Under the pieces are notes generated by a model. It saw only the letters and a list, made by a program, of their open reading frames with translations. It was not told where the DNA came from and searched no databases. From Sphaerisporangium dianthi (lineage in GTDB: Bacteria; Actinomycetota; Actinomycetes; Streptosporangiales; Streptosporangiaceae): 64,000 nt of DNA. Numbering within the stretch: the stretch's first letter is position 1; the number at the start of each line of letters is the position of its first letter. Made by a program: the position numbers and the translations under genes. Of the stretch, positions 41,373-50,059 are shown piece after piece. The stretch spans positions 1 to 64,000 of the forward strand of contig NZ_JBHSFP010000039.1 of assembly GCF_042654065.1 (NCBI RefSeq), read 5' to 3'.

Positions 41373-41915
41373 GTGGATCTGACCTCCTATGCCGAGCTGG
41401 CGGTGCTGCTGGTCAACAGCGAGGACGCCCTCGACTCCCTGGAAGGGGCGCGGCGCTTCCTCACCGAGGCCGGGCGAGGGCGGCAGGCGAGCCGCCTCAC
41501 CCGCGCCGACCTCGAGGCACTGCGCGAACTGCGGCGTGAGCTCGCCGGGGTGTTCGCGGCGGCCGCGCGCCACGACGAGAACGGAGCCGTCGACCGGCTC
41601 AACACACTGCTCGTCAGGCACTCCGTGCGCCCGCAGATCTCCCGCCACGACGGGCAGCGCTGGCACCTGCACCTCACCGAGGGCGGGCGGCTGTCCGACG
41701 AGTACGCCGCCGGGGCGGTCATGGGGCTCACCACCCTGGTCACCGATCTCGGCGTCGACCGTCTCGGCGTCTGCCAGGCGGCGCCGTGCCGCCGGGCCTA
41801 CCTCGACACCTCCTCCAACCGGTCACGCCGCTACTGCTCGGAACGCTGCGCCACCCGCGCCAACGTGGCGGCCTACCGCGCGCGCCGCCGCCACCTGAGC
41901 GGCCACGGCGCCTGA
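41373..41915 (+). CDS. CGNR zinc-finger protein
   Basis: A 180-residue protein with an N-terminal ABATE-like helical domain and a C-terminal CGNR-type zinc finger: CQAAPCRRAYLDTSSNRSRR, then YCSERCATRANVAAYRAR, with four zinc-binding Cys. In CGNR the third box is CxNR-like; here it reads CATRANV. Such proteins are thought to be stress-linked DNA-binding regulators. GTG start; no adjacent partner. Confidence 0.82.
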   Translation: MDLTSYAELAVLLVNSEDALDSLEGARRFLTEAGRGRQASRLTRADLEALRELRRELAGVFAAAARHDENGAVDRLNTLLVRHSVRPQISRHDGQRWHLHLTEGGRLSDEYAAGAVMGLTTLVTDLGVDRLGVCQAAPCRRAYLDTSSNRSRRYCSERCATRANVAAYRARRRHLSGHGA

Positions 41916-41973
41916 CCCGGCAGGGCCTCTCTCCCCCACCACCCTTGCCACGAGCCTCACGCCGTCAGGCGCG

Positions 41974-42282
41974 TCACCGCGGGCGCGGGCCGCCCCGCAG
42001 CGGCCAGTAGCGCAGCACGACCCGGCCGACCAGCAGCGCGGGCGCGACCGCGCCGAAGTCCCAGCTGTCCTTGCGACCGGGCGCCCGCTGGTTCTCGCTC
42101 TCCAGCCACCAGCCGTCGCCGTCCCGCCACGCCGCCCGCTTGACGATCATCCGCGCGGGCTCCGCGGGCAGCCGGGCGACGACCAGGTCGCCGGGCCTGA
42201 TCCGCGCGTCACGCCGTACGACGAGCCAGTCGCCCGGCCGCAGGACGGGCAGCATCGACTCCCCTTCGACGCGGACCCTCAT
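41974..42282 (-). CDS. sodX: Nickel-type superoxide dismutase maturation protease
   Basis: A 102-residue S24/S26-type peptidase with the serine in VEGESMLPVLRPGDWLVV and the lysine in RMIVKRAAW. It removes the short leader of Ni-SOD so that the N-terminal His can ligate nickel. It is divergent from sodN, as in streptomycetes. The ATG at 42282 is favoured over 42291 because GAGGGGG lies nine bases upstream. Confidence 0.93.
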   Translation of the reverse strand: MRVRVEGESMLPVLRPGDWLVVRRDARIRPGDLVVARLPAEPARMIVKRAAWRDGDGWWLESENQRAPGRKDSWDFGAVAPALLVGRVVLRYWPLRGGPRPR

Positions 42283-42373
42283 GAACCACATCCCCCTCAG
42301 CTTCCGCGAATCAAGGCGAGTAAGTTGGGAACCCGATAGTGCTGTCTGTTATCAGCATCAAGGAAGGAAACCG

Positions 42374-42775
42374 ATGCTCGCACGACTGCTGCGGCCGGGC
42401 CATGTCGCCTCCGCGCACTGCGACCTCCCCTGCGGGATCTACGACCCCGCGCAGGCTCGCATCGAGGCGGAGTCCGTCAGGGCGATCATGCAGAAGTACG
42501 CCGACAACGACGATCCCGTGTTCCGGGCCCGCGCTCTGTCGATCAAGGAGGAGCGCGCCGAGCTGGTCAAGCACCACCTGTGGGTGCTGTGGACCGACTA
42601 CTTCAAGCCCCCGCACCTCGAGCAGTACCCCCAGCTCCACCAGCTGTTCTGGGAGGCGACCAAGCTCGCCGGCGCCGCCGGCGCCAAGGGCACGGTCGAC
42701 GTGGGCAAGGCCGAGGACCTTCTCGGGAAGATCGACGATATCTCGAAGATCTTCTGGGAGACCAAGGCCGCCTGA
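42374..42775 (+). CDS. sodN: Nickel superoxide dismutase
   Basis: A 133-residue precursor with a 14-residue leader (MLARLLRPGHVASA) followed by the nickel hook HCDLPCGIYDPA (His15, Cys16, Cys20 of the precursor) and the four-helix body (KHHLWVLWTDYFKPPHLE). It dismutates superoxide as a hexamer. The leader is expected to be cut by the divergently encoded SodX. AAGGAAGG ribosome site. Confidence 0.97.
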   Translation: MLARLLRPGHVASAHCDLPCGIYDPAQARIEAESVRAIMQKYADNDDPVFRARALSIKEERAELVKHHLWVLWTDYFKPPHLEQYPQLHQLFWEATKLAGAAGAKGTVDVGKAEDLLGKIDDISKIFWETKAA

Positions 42776-42792
42776 GCCTTGCGCAACCCGTT

Positions 42793-42830
42793 CTCTGGCC
42801 TCGCGCGGCGGTTTCCGCGTGAGGCCAGAG
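42793..42830 (+). terminator. Terminator after sodN
   Basis: A 16-bp stem (outer CTCTGGCCTC with its inverted copy, inner GCGCGG/CCGCGT with one wobble pair), 18 nt after the sodN stop. Confidence 0.85.
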
Positions 42831-43005
42831 GTCTTTCGCGCCCTTGTGAAAACGCCAGGGCACCGGTATGTCAAGGAATGGGCAGCGGGACGTCAGGCAG
42901 ACCTGCCGCAATTCCCCAAGATCACGACTATCGGCGCGTCCCAGTCCTGCACCATGGGGCACGGGGCGGTAAGTTGCTAATCAGCAGCTCTGTGCGAGGA
43001 GGAAC

Positions 43006-43443
43006 GTGACCGACGAGACAGCGACGCGCGCGGACGACATCCCCGGTGGCATCTCGGGGATCCGTGACGCTGTGAGCGTGCGCCTGCCCGCCGCCAGCGC
43101 ATATCTGTCCGTGCTCCGCACGGCGACCGCCGGGCTGGCGGCACGGCTCGACTTCACGCTGGACGAGATCGAAGATCTTCGCATCGCGGTCGACGAGGCC
43201 TGCGCCATGCTGCTCGGCCACGCGGTGCCCGGCACCGACCTGATCGCCGAGTTCGAGCTGACCGGTCAAGAGATGATCGTCCGAGTCGAGGTGAGCACGG
43301 TCGGCCAGGCCGAGCCCAAGCGCGACGACTTCGCGTGGATGGTGCTCACCGCGCTCGCCGACGACGTCGACGCCGTGACCGACACCCCCGATCGCATGGC
43401 GATCGTGCTCCACAAGCGCCGAGGGTCTGCGAGGCTGTCGTGA
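43006..43443 (+). CDS. Anti-sigma factor, RsbW/UsfX-type kinase fold
   Basis: A 145-residue GHKL-fold protein: LDFTLDEIEDLRIAVDEACA is the N-box helix, and MAIVLHKRR closes the domain. It is expected to bind and hold the sigma factor encoded directly downstream until released by an anti-anti-sigma factor. GTG start with GAGGAGG. It overlaps the sigma gene by 4 nt (GTGA). Confidence 0.88.
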   Translation: MTDETATRADDIPGGISGIRDAVSVRLPAASAYLSVLRTATAGLAARLDFTLDEIEDLRIAVDEACAMLLGHAVPGTDLIAEFELTGQEMIVRVEVSTVGQAEPKRDDFAWMVLTALADDVDAVTDTPDRMAIVLHKRRGSARLS

Positions 43444-44240
43444 CCGAGAGGACCCGGGCCGTGGCCGGCAGTGACAGCACCGTCCCCGACAGGGTGCGGG
43501 CACGCGGGCTGTTCGGCGAACTGGCCGAGTTGGCCCCCGACGACCCACGCCGCCAGCGCATCCGCGACGAGCTCGTCGAGCTCCACCTTCCTCTGGTCGA
43601 ATACCTCGCCCGGCGCTTCCGCAACCGGGGCGAATGGCTGGACGACCTGACCCAGGTCGCCACCATCGGCCTGATCAAGTCGATCGACCGGTTCGACCTC
43701 GAGCGTGGCGTCGAGTTCTCCACCTACGCCACGCCGACCATCGTCGGCGAGATCAAGCGGCATTTCCGCGACAAGGGCTGGGCGGTGCGGGTGCCGCGCC
43801 GCCTGCAAGAGCTCAAGCTCTCGCTGACGAAGGCCATAAGCGAGCTGTCCCAGCGCCAGGGCCGGGCCCCGACCGTGGCCGAGCTGGCGGCCCATCTGCA
43901 GATGTCCGAGGAAGAGGTGCTCGAGGGCCTCGAGTCGGCCAACGCCTACTCGACGGTCTCCTTGGACGCCCCCGACTCCGGCGACGACGACGCGCCCGCC
44001 GTGTCCGACTCGCTCGGCATCGTCGACGAGTCCCTCGAGGGCGTGGAGTACCGCGAGTCGCTGAAGCCGCTGCTCGAACGCCTGCCGCCTCGCGAGAAGC
44101 GCATCCTGCTGCTGCGGTTCTTCGGCAACATGACGCAGTCGCAGATCGCCACCGAGCTGGGCATCTCGCAGATGCACGTCTCGCGCCTGCTCGCCCGCAC
44201 CCTGGCGCAGCTCCGCGAGGGCCTCACCGCCGAAGACTGA
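43440..44240 (+). CDS. Stress-response sigma factor, SigB/SigF/SigH type
   Basis: A 266-residue group 3 sigma factor with regions 2 (DLTQVATIGLIKSIDRFDLE, FSTYATPTIVGEIKRHFRD), 3 and 4 (LPPREKRILLLRFFGNMTQS, ELGISQMHVSRLLARTL). It is co-translated with its anti-sigma factor. Family members control osmotic, oxidative and developmental stress genes. In S. coelicolor the equivalent pair is prsH-sigH (from memory). Confidence 0.92.
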   Translation: MTERTRAVAGSDSTVPDRVRARGLFGELAELAPDDPRRQRIRDELVELHLPLVEYLARRFRNRGEWLDDLTQVATIGLIKSIDRFDLERGVEFSTYATPTIVGEIKRHFRDKGWAVRVPRRLQELKLSLTKAISELSQRQGRAPTVAELAAHLQMSEEEVLEGLESANAYSTVSLDAPDSGDDDAPAVSDSLGIVDESLEGVEYRESLKPLLERLPPREKRILLLRFFGNMTQSQIATELGISQMHVSRLLARTLAQLREGLTAED

Positions 44241-44325
44241 GCAGGCCGCAAGACCCGGCGGCGAACACCGCACCGACCCGAGGACCCGGGCCGGCGAGCA
44301 CGGCGAGCGCCGTCCGCCGGTCCGG

Positions 44326-44703
44326 TCACTCTTCGATCATGGCGCGTGTCGTGGCGGGCGCCAGCAGCGCGACGAGCCCGGCCAGCGCGGCCAGGCCGAG
44401 GAGCACGCCGATGACCACCTGGTCCGACTGGATCAGCGAGACGGCGACCGGCAGGGCGAAGATCTGCGTGACCACGCCCGGCGCCCGGCTCCACCGGGCC
44501 GCCTTAAGCGCGCCCCTGGCCACCCACAGCAGCGCGGCCCCGGCGAGGACGCCGAAGGCCGCGACGATGATCGAACTGCTGACGTCGGCGGGGGTACCGA
44601 TGATCGTCTCGACTCCGACGTAGCCGCCGAGCACGACGGCGGTGGCGCCCTCGACCGCGAGGATGCTGGCGGCGACGGTCAGCGTCACCGGACGGTTCGA
44701 CAT
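44326..44703 (-). CDS. Small four-helix membrane protein
   Basis: 125 residues, mostly hydrophobic, with four predicted membrane helices (about 8-28, 42-62, 78-96, 99-118) and a short acidic end (AMIEE). Located between the sigma factor and a divergent lipid-kinase-like gene in many actinobacteria; no function is assigned. Confidence 0.75.
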   Translation of the reverse strand: MSNRPVTLTVAASILAVEGATAVVLGGYVGVETIIGTPADVSSSIIVAAFGVLAGAALLWVARGALKAARWSRAPGVVTQIFALPVAVSLIQSDQVVIGVLLGLAALAGLVALLAPATTRAMIEE

Positions 44704-44763
44704 ATCCGGTCACCCTACTTGACCCAGGTCGCGGGTCCTCGACCGGTGGATACGCTGGGCGGC

Positions 44764-45753
44764 ATGCGCGCACTCCTCCTCATCAACCCCGCGGCGACGT
44801 CGACCAACCGGCGCACGAGGGACGTCCTCATCCGCGCCCTCGGCGCCGCCGTCGACCTGTCGGTGGAGGAGACCGGCCATCGCGGGCACGCCACCGTGCT
44901 CGCGGCCACCGCCCGCGAGAAGGGGTTCGACGTCGTCGCCGTCCTGGGCGGCGACGGCACCGTCAACGAGGTGGTCAACGGCATGGTGGACGGCGACCGT
45001 CCAGGACCGGCGCTGATCGTGCTCCCCGGCGGCAGCGCCAACGTCTTCGCCCGGTCGCTCGGGCTGCCCAACGATCCGGTGGAGGCGACCGGCGCGGTGC
45101 TGGAGGCCATCCGCGAGGGCCGCCGCCGCACGGTCAACCTCGGCCAGGCGATCTGGGAGGACGGCGTGATGGGCGACGAGCCGTCCGGTGAGGAGCCCGC
45201 GCCCGCCGGACGGCAGGGACGCGACCGCCGGTACTTCACCTTCTGCGCGGGTCTCGGGTACGACGCCGAGGTCGTGCGCGCGGTCGAGGGCCTGCGGGGC
45301 GCCGGGTACAAGGCGTCCCCGAGCCGCTATGTCAACACGACGTTGCGGCACTACCTCATCACCGACCGCCGCCATCCCGCGCTGCGGCTCGAACGCCCGC
45401 ACCAGCCGGACATAGACGGCATCTTCCTGGCGATCATCTCCAACACCGCCCCGTGGACCTACGTCGGCAGCCGCCCGATCAACCCCACGCCCTGGGCCGG
45501 GTTCGACACCGGTCTGGACATGCTCGGGCTGCGCAAGATGGGCATCATCACCATGTACGGGCTGACCCGGCAGATCATCGGCGAACGGCTCGGCCTGCCC
45601 CGCGGCCGCGGTCTGGTCCAGTTGCACGACGAGGAGGAGTTCACGCTGGTCGCCCGGCGCCCCACGGCCTTCCAGCTCGACGGCGACTATCTGGGCGAGC
45701 GTGAGCGAGTGACCTTTCGATCCATCCCAGCTGCGTTACAAATTTTGGTCTAA
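44764..45753 (+). CDS. Diacylglycerol/sphingosine kinase-like protein
   Basis: A 329-residue protein of the DAGK catalytic family: LINPAATSTNRRTR, the nucleotide-binding VLGGDGTVNEVVNGM, and LPGGSANVFARSLGLP. It phosphorylates a lipid such as diacylglycerol at the membrane. The ATG at 44764 follows TACGCT by seven bases, so the mRNA is probably leaderless. A variable acidic loop is at about 140-155 (GDEPSGEEPAPAGRQ). Confidence 0.88.
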   Translation: MRALLLINPAATSTNRRTRDVLIRALGAAVDLSVEETGHRGHATVLAATAREKGFDVVAVLGGDGTVNEVVNGMVDGDRPGPALIVLPGGSANVFARSLGLPNDPVEATGAVLEAIREGRRRTVNLGQAIWEDGVMGDEPSGEEPAPAGRQGRDRRYFTFCAGLGYDAEVVRAVEGLRGAGYKASPSRYVNTTLRHYLITDRRHPALRLERPHQPDIDGIFLAIISNTAPWTYVGSRPINPTPWAGFDTGLDMLGLRKMGIITMYGLTRQIIGERLGLPRGRGLVQLHDEEEFTLVARRPTAFQLDGDYLGERERVTFRSIPAALQILV

Positions 45754-45966
45754 TCGGTACAAGCCCGTCACAGTGTGATGCATCCGACATCCATAACCGG
45801 CAAAACGTTCTCCCAAACCTCTTGCGTGACCTGGGCACGACTGAAAAGCTCGTCGTGACGTCGGAACGTAGGACCTTTGAGAGTCGACCACGCCCTCGGA
45901 GGTCTGCGTCCACGACGGAACTTCCCGGTCCCCACCCTCAGGTCCGGGCAAACGTTCGCCCTGGTT

Positions 45967-45982
45967 AGTGAAATTGTTCACA
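45967..45982. promoter_or_regulatory. CRP-like site upstream of whiB1
   Basis: AGTGAAATTGTTCACA fits the CRP consensus with one mismatch, 57 bp before the whiB1 ATG. In M. tuberculosis whiB1 is known to be controlled by the cAMP receptor protein through such sites. Confidence 0.65.
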
Positions 45983-46039
45983 AACATCCGTCAGTCTCCG
46001 GACGGAGCCGCGAGCTCCACCTACGAAGGAGTGGAACGC

Positions 46040-46294
46040 ATGGACTGGCGCCACCGCGCTGCCTGCCGTGACGTGGACCCCGAGCTGTTCTTCCCGATCG
46101 GCAACACCGGCCCGGCACTCATGCAGATCGAAGAGGCCAAGCAGGTCTGCCGAAGCTGCCCGGTCAGCGACCCGTGCCTGAAGTGGGCCATCGAGTCCGG
46201 CCAGGACGCCGGCGTGTGGGGCGGCCTCAGCGAGGACGAGCGTCGTGCGCTCAAGCGCCGCACCGCTCGCGCCCGCGCCCGTGCGGGCGTCTGA
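46040..46294 (+). CDS. whiB1: WhiB1/WblE-type iron-sulfur regulator
   Basis: An 84-residue protein with the four cluster-binding cysteines at 9, 37, 40 and 46, the same spacing as mycobacterial WhiB1, followed by GVWGGLSEDERR and an Arg/Ala-rich DNA-binding tail. The [4Fe-4S] protein senses nitric oxide and binds the primary sigma factor. GAAGGAG ribosome site. Its neighbour on the other strand is pdtaS, as in M. tuberculosis and S. coelicolor. Confidence 0.95.
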   Translation: MDWRHRAACRDVDPELFFPIGNTGPALMQIEEAKQVCRSCPVSDPCLKWAIESGQDAGVWGGLSEDERRALKRRTARARARAGV

Positions 46295-46367
46295 ACCGCC
46301 ACGCACCTCCTGACCCACGCCCCGCCACTCGCATCCCCCATCCGCACTTCCGGTCCGCCCCAGCGTC

Positions 46368-46455
46368 GCGGCGGACGGAACCAGGACACGCCGGCGTCGT
46401 CACGCACGATCGCGGCGTACGGAACCAGGAACGCCCGGCATCGCCACGCGCGATG
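46368..46455. repeat. 44-bp imperfect direct repeat between whiB1 and pdtaS
   Basis: Two units (46368-46411, 46412-46455) share GCGGCGKACGGAACCAGGA and CGCCGGC/CACGC blocks. The second unit is part of the terminator stem that follows. Confidence 0.65.
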
Positions 46456-46464
46456 GCCGGGCGT
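46431..46464. terminator. Bidirectional terminator between whiB1 and pdtaS
   Basis: ACGCCCGGC-ATCG pairs with CGAT-G-GCCGGGCGT around a 7-nt loop, with one bulged base. It lies between converging genes. Confidence 0.65.
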
Positions 46465-46543
46465 AGCAGTCTAACGGGACCTGTCCCGCCGAGCCGCCGC
46501 CCCGCACACCGGCGGCGCCGGGGACGGCCCGAGCCGCCGGCCG

Positions 46544-48001
46544 CTACGCCGGCAGCACCGGGATGGTCACCGAGACCTCGGTGCCCCCGTCCTTGCCGGG
46601 CCTGACGGCCAGCCGGCCCGACAGCTCGCCGACGACCAGCGTGCGGACGATCTGCAGCCCCAGACTGGTCGACGCCTCCAGCTCGAACCCCTCGGGAAGT
46701 CCCTGGCCGTCGTCGGCCACGACCACGTCCAGCCGCTCCTCGGTGCGTGACACGATCACCTTGACGGTGCCGCTGCCGTACGCGAAGCCGTGCTGGACGG
46801 CGTTCTGCAGCAGCTCGGTCAGCACCATGGCCACCGGGGTGGCGATCATCGCCGGCAGCACGCCGAAGCACCCCACCCGGCGGACGACCACGTTGGCCGC
46901 CGACACCTCGCCCGTCATCACGATGACGCGGTCGGCGATGTCGTCGAAGTCGACGATCTCCTCGGGCGTGTGGGACAGCGTCTCGTGCACGATCGCGATG
47001 GACCCGACCCGCCGCACGGCCTCCTCGAGCGCCTCGCGGCCCTCGGGCACGCGCAGCCGGCGCGCCTGGAGCCGCAGCAGCGCGGCCACCGTCTGCAGGT
47101 TGTTCTTCACCCGGTGGTGGATCTCGCGGATGGTCGCGTCCTTGGTGAGCAGCTCGCGCTCGCGGCGGCGCAGCTCGGTCACGTCCCTGACCAGCACCAG
47201 GGCGCCGATGCGCCCGCCGCCCACGATCAGCGGGATCGCGCGCAGCTGCACCACGATGGCCCCCGCCTCCACCTCGGTCTCGCGGGGCGTGCGCCCGCTG
47301 GCCACCAGCATCAGGTCTTCGTTGATGGGCTCGCCCGAGTAGCACAGCGTGGCGGTCGTCTTGCCGAGCTCGGTGCCCACCAGGTCGGCGTGGAGCCCGA
47401 GCCGCCGGTAGGCCGACAGCGCGTTGGGGGAGGCATAGGTGACCCGCCCGGCCCGGTCGAGCCGCAGCAGGCCGTCCCCGACCCTCGGGGAGCGCACCAG
47501 GATGGGGCCCTCGTCGGGGAAGGGGAAACGGCCCTCGGCGACCATCTGCGCCAGGTCGGACGCGCTCTGCAGGTAGGTGAGCTCCAGCCGCGAGGGGGTG
47601 CGCGCCGACGACAGGTTGGTGGACCGCTGGATGACCGCCACGAAGTGGTCGTCGCGCCGCACCGGGATGGTCTCCTCGCGGACGGGCACGCCGCTGGACC
47701 AGTCGGGGTCGCCCTCGCGGCAGATGCGGTGCTCGCGCCACGCGGTGTCGATCAGCGGGCGCTCGCCGGCCGCCACGATCGAGCCGACCACGTCGTCGTG
47801 GTAGACGGTCGGACCGGTCGTCGGGCGCATCTGGGCCACGGCGACCCATGCGGACTCGTCGCGCAGCGGGATCCACAGGATGAGGTCGGCGAAGGACAGA
47901 TCCGCCAGCAGCTGCCAGTCGGAGACCAGCGAGTGCATCCACTCGAGATCGGCGGGATCGCAGGTGGTGTGACGGGCCACCAGTTCGCTCAGAGTCGGCA
48001 C
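46544..48001 (-). CDS. pdtaS: PdtaS-type histidine kinase
   Basis: A 485-residue soluble sensor kinase: N-terminal GAF-like domain (about 1-150), PAS domain (about 170-285), HisKA_2/HWE-type phosphorylation helix with IREIHHRVKNNLQTVAALL, and an ATPase domain with LTELLQNAVQHGFA and VVADDGQGLPEGF. It phosphorylates the ANTAR antiterminator response regulator PdtaR, encoded elsewhere. The gene order whiB1-pdtaS is the same as Rv3219-Rv3220c. ATG start at 48001. Confidence 0.92.
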   Translation of the reverse strand: MPTLSELVARHTTCDPADLEWMHSLVSDWQLLADLSFADLILWIPLRDESAWVAVAQMRPTTGPTVYHDDVVGSIVAAGERPLIDTAWREHRICREGDPDWSSGVPVREETIPVRRDDHFVAVIQRSTNLSSARTPSRLELTYLQSASDLAQMVAEGRFPFPDEGPILVRSPRVGDGLLRLDRAGRVTYASPNALSAYRRLGLHADLVGTELGKTTATLCYSGEPINEDLMLVASGRTPRETEVEAGAIVVQLRAIPLIVGGGRIGALVLVRDVTELRRRERELLTKDATIREIHHRVKNNLQTVAALLRLQARRLRVPEGREALEEAVRRVGSIAIVHETLSHTPEEIVDFDDIADRVIVMTGEVSAANVVVRRVGCFGVLPAMIATPVAMVLTELLQNAVQHGFAYGSGTVKVIVSRTEERLDVVVADDGQGLPEGFELEASTSLGLQIVRTLVVGELSGRLAVRPGKDGGTEVSVTIPVLPA

Positions 48002-48070
48002 CTGTGCATCATGCGTGCTAACCCCGCCTCAAAGCGAATCGCGGGTCACCGCACTGGGAAGATTCCCTTA

Positions 48071-49318
48071 ATGGAGCACACAGCAGTGCCCGCTCACCCC
48101 GTGGAGCACCCGATGGACATGGTCGCAGGCATGGCCGGCGGCGAGGGTCGCCCAGGCGAGGCGACGCCGCCCGACCCCCTCGCCCGGCTGCGCGCCGCCA
48201 CCGCGGCCCGCCGGGCCGCGGGGCTCGGGCGCGTGCTGCGCCCGCGCACGCCCGACCACGACGGCCTGATCGACCTGGCCTCCAACGACTACCTGGGGCT
48301 CGCCCGCGACGAACGGCTGGCCGAGGCCGCCGTGCGCGCGGCCCGCGAGTGGGGCACGGGCTCCACCGGGTCCCGGCTGGTCACCGGCACGACGACCCTG
48401 CACGCCGATCTGGAGGACCGGCTGCGGGCCTTCACCGGCGCCGCGCGCGCACTGGTGTTCTCCTCCGGGTACCTGGCCAACCTCGCCGCGGTCGCGACGC
48501 TCGGCGCCGGCGGGCTGGTGGTGAGCGACGCCGGCAACCACGCCTCGATCATCGACGGGTGCCGCCTGTCCCGGGCGCGCGTCGCCGTCACCCCGCACAG
48601 GGACGTCGACGCGGTGGAGAAGGCCCTCGCCGACCGCTCCGAGGAGCACGCCCTGGTCGTCACCGACGCCGTCTTCTCCGTCGATGGCGACCTCGCCCCT
48701 CTGCGTGAGCTGCACGAGGCGGCCGTCCGGCACGGCGCGCTGCTGCTCGTGGACGAGGCCCACTCACTCGGGGTGACCGGCGAGCGGGGGCAGGGAGCGG
48801 TGCACGCGGCCGGGCTCGCAGGTTACCCGTCGGTTGTGATAACCGTCACACTGTCCAAGGCGCTCGGCGCACAGGGCGGGGCCGTGCTGGGGGCGCCCGA
48901 GGTGGTGGAGACCCTGGTCGACACGGGTCGCCCGTTCATCTTCGACACCGGCCTCGCCCCTTCCTCGGCGGCGGCGGCGCTCGCCGCGCTTGATATCGTG
49001 AACGCCCATCCTGACCTGCCAGGACAGGCGCGTCGGCACGCGGCGGCACTCGCCCGCGCGTGCGCCGATCGCGGTCTCGCGGCCACCGATCCCGCCGCGG
49101 CCGTCGTGCCGGTCGTGCTCGGCCCTCCGGAGGCCGCGCTGCGCGCCGCCGCGGTCTTCGCGGAGCACGGAGTGCGCGCCGGGTGCTTCCGTCCGCCGTC
49201 GGTGCCGCAGGGCCGCTCTTGTCTGAGATTGACCGCCCGGGCCAATCTTGGTCCGGATGATCTCGCGGTGATCGGACGCGCGCTCACCGCGGTGGCCGAG
49301 ATGAAGGTGAACGTGTGA
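48071..49318 (+). CDS. bioF: 8-amino-7-oxononanoate synthase (biotin synthesis)
   Basis: A 415-residue PLP enzyme condensing pimeloyl-ACP/CoA with alanine. Motifs: LASNDYLGLA, GTGSTGSRLVTGTT, VFSVDGDLAPL, DEAHSLGVTG and the PLP lysine in TLSKALGAQGG. The first ~35 residues exceed the usual start, so ATG 48113 is an alternative. GGGAAGATTCCC, an inverted repeat, sits directly before the ATG. It is coupled to the GntR gene by a GTGA overlap. No bioA is nearby. Confidence 0.92.
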   Translation: MEHTAVPAHPVEHPMDMVAGMAGGEGRPGEATPPDPLARLRAATAARRAAGLGRVLRPRTPDHDGLIDLASNDYLGLARDERLAEAAVRAAREWGTGSTGSRLVTGTTTLHADLEDRLRAFTGAARALVFSSGYLANLAAVATLGAGGLVVSDAGNHASIIDGCRLSRARVAVTPHRDVDAVEKALADRSEEHALVVTDAVFSVDGDLAPLRELHEAAVRHGALLLVDEAHSLGVTGERGQGAVHAAGLAGYPSVVITVTLSKALGAQGGAVLGAPEVVETLVDTGRPFIFDTGLAPSSAAAALAALDIVNAHPDLPGQARRHAAALARACADRGLAATDPAAAVVPVVLGPPEAALRAAAVFAEHGVRAGCFRPPSVPQGRSCLRLTARANLGPDDLAVIGRALTAVAEMKVNV

Positions 49319-50049
49319 CGGAAGACTCCCCCCGAATTCCCAAGTACTACGACGTCAAGCGGAACTTGCTCGAACTCACCAAGTCTCTGCCGGCCGGTGC
49401 GGCCCTGCCGCCCGAACGTGCCCTCGCCGTGCGCTTCGAGACCTCCCGCACCACCGTGCGGCAGGCGCTCACCGAGCTGGTCGTCGAAGGACGGCTGCTG
49501 CGCATCCAGGGAAAGGGCACCTTCGTCGCCAAGCCGAAGGTCGCCCAGGTTCTGCAGCTGACCTCCTACACCGGAGACCTGCGGGCGGTGGGCCTGGAGC
49601 CGGACACCAAGATCCTCGAGATCAACTACATCACGGCCGACGAGACCCTGGCCCGCCGCCTCGGCATCAACCCCGGCGGGCGCGTGCTGCGCATCCACCG
49701 GCTCCGCCTGGCCAACGGCGAGCCGATGTCGATCGACACCACCCACCTGTCCGCGCGGCGCTTCTCACGGCTGCGACGCGAGCTCGAGATGCACTCCTCG
49801 CTGTACGAGACCCTGCACAACGCCTACAACGTCCAGCTCACCGACGCTGAAGAGACCATAGAGACCGTGCTGGCCACCCCGTACGACGCACAGGTGCTCG
49901 GCGTGGACGTGGGCCTGCCGATGCTGCTGCTCACCCGGCACGCCTTCGACGCCGAGGGCCACCCTGTCGAGTGGGCGCAGTCGCTGTACCGGGGCGACCG
50001 CTACAAGTTCGTCACGCGACTGCACAGGCCGCCCGCGCCAGGGTTCTAA
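49315..50049 (+). CDS. dasR: GntR/HutC-family regulator, DasR ortholog
   Basis: A 244-residue protein with an N-terminal GntR winged helix (LPPERALAVRFETSRTTVRQ, VVEGRLLRIQGKGTFVAKPK) and a C-terminal UTRA ligand domain (LQLTSYTGDLRAVGLEPD, GRVLRIHRLRLANGEPMSID, YRGDRYKFVTRL). Compared from memory it is very close to S. coelicolor DasR along its whole length. DasR senses GlcN-6-P/GlcNAc-6-P and controls chitin/GlcNAc use and development. Here it is translationally coupled to bioF and followed by bioD after 10 nt, so it is co-transcribed with biotin genes. Confidence 0.85.
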   Translation: MTEDSPRIPKYYDVKRNLLELTKSLPAGAALPPERALAVRFETSRTTVRQALTELVVEGRLLRIQGKGTFVAKPKVAQVLQLTSYTGDLRAVGLEPDTKILEINYITADETLARRLGINPGGRVLRIHRLRLANGEPMSIDTTHLSARRFSRLRRELEMHSSLYETLHNAYNVQLTDAEETIETVLATPYDAQVLGVDVGLPMLLLTRHAFDAEGHPVEWAQSLYRGDRYKFVTRLHRPPAPGF

Positions 50050-50059
50050 GGTTGGGCCG

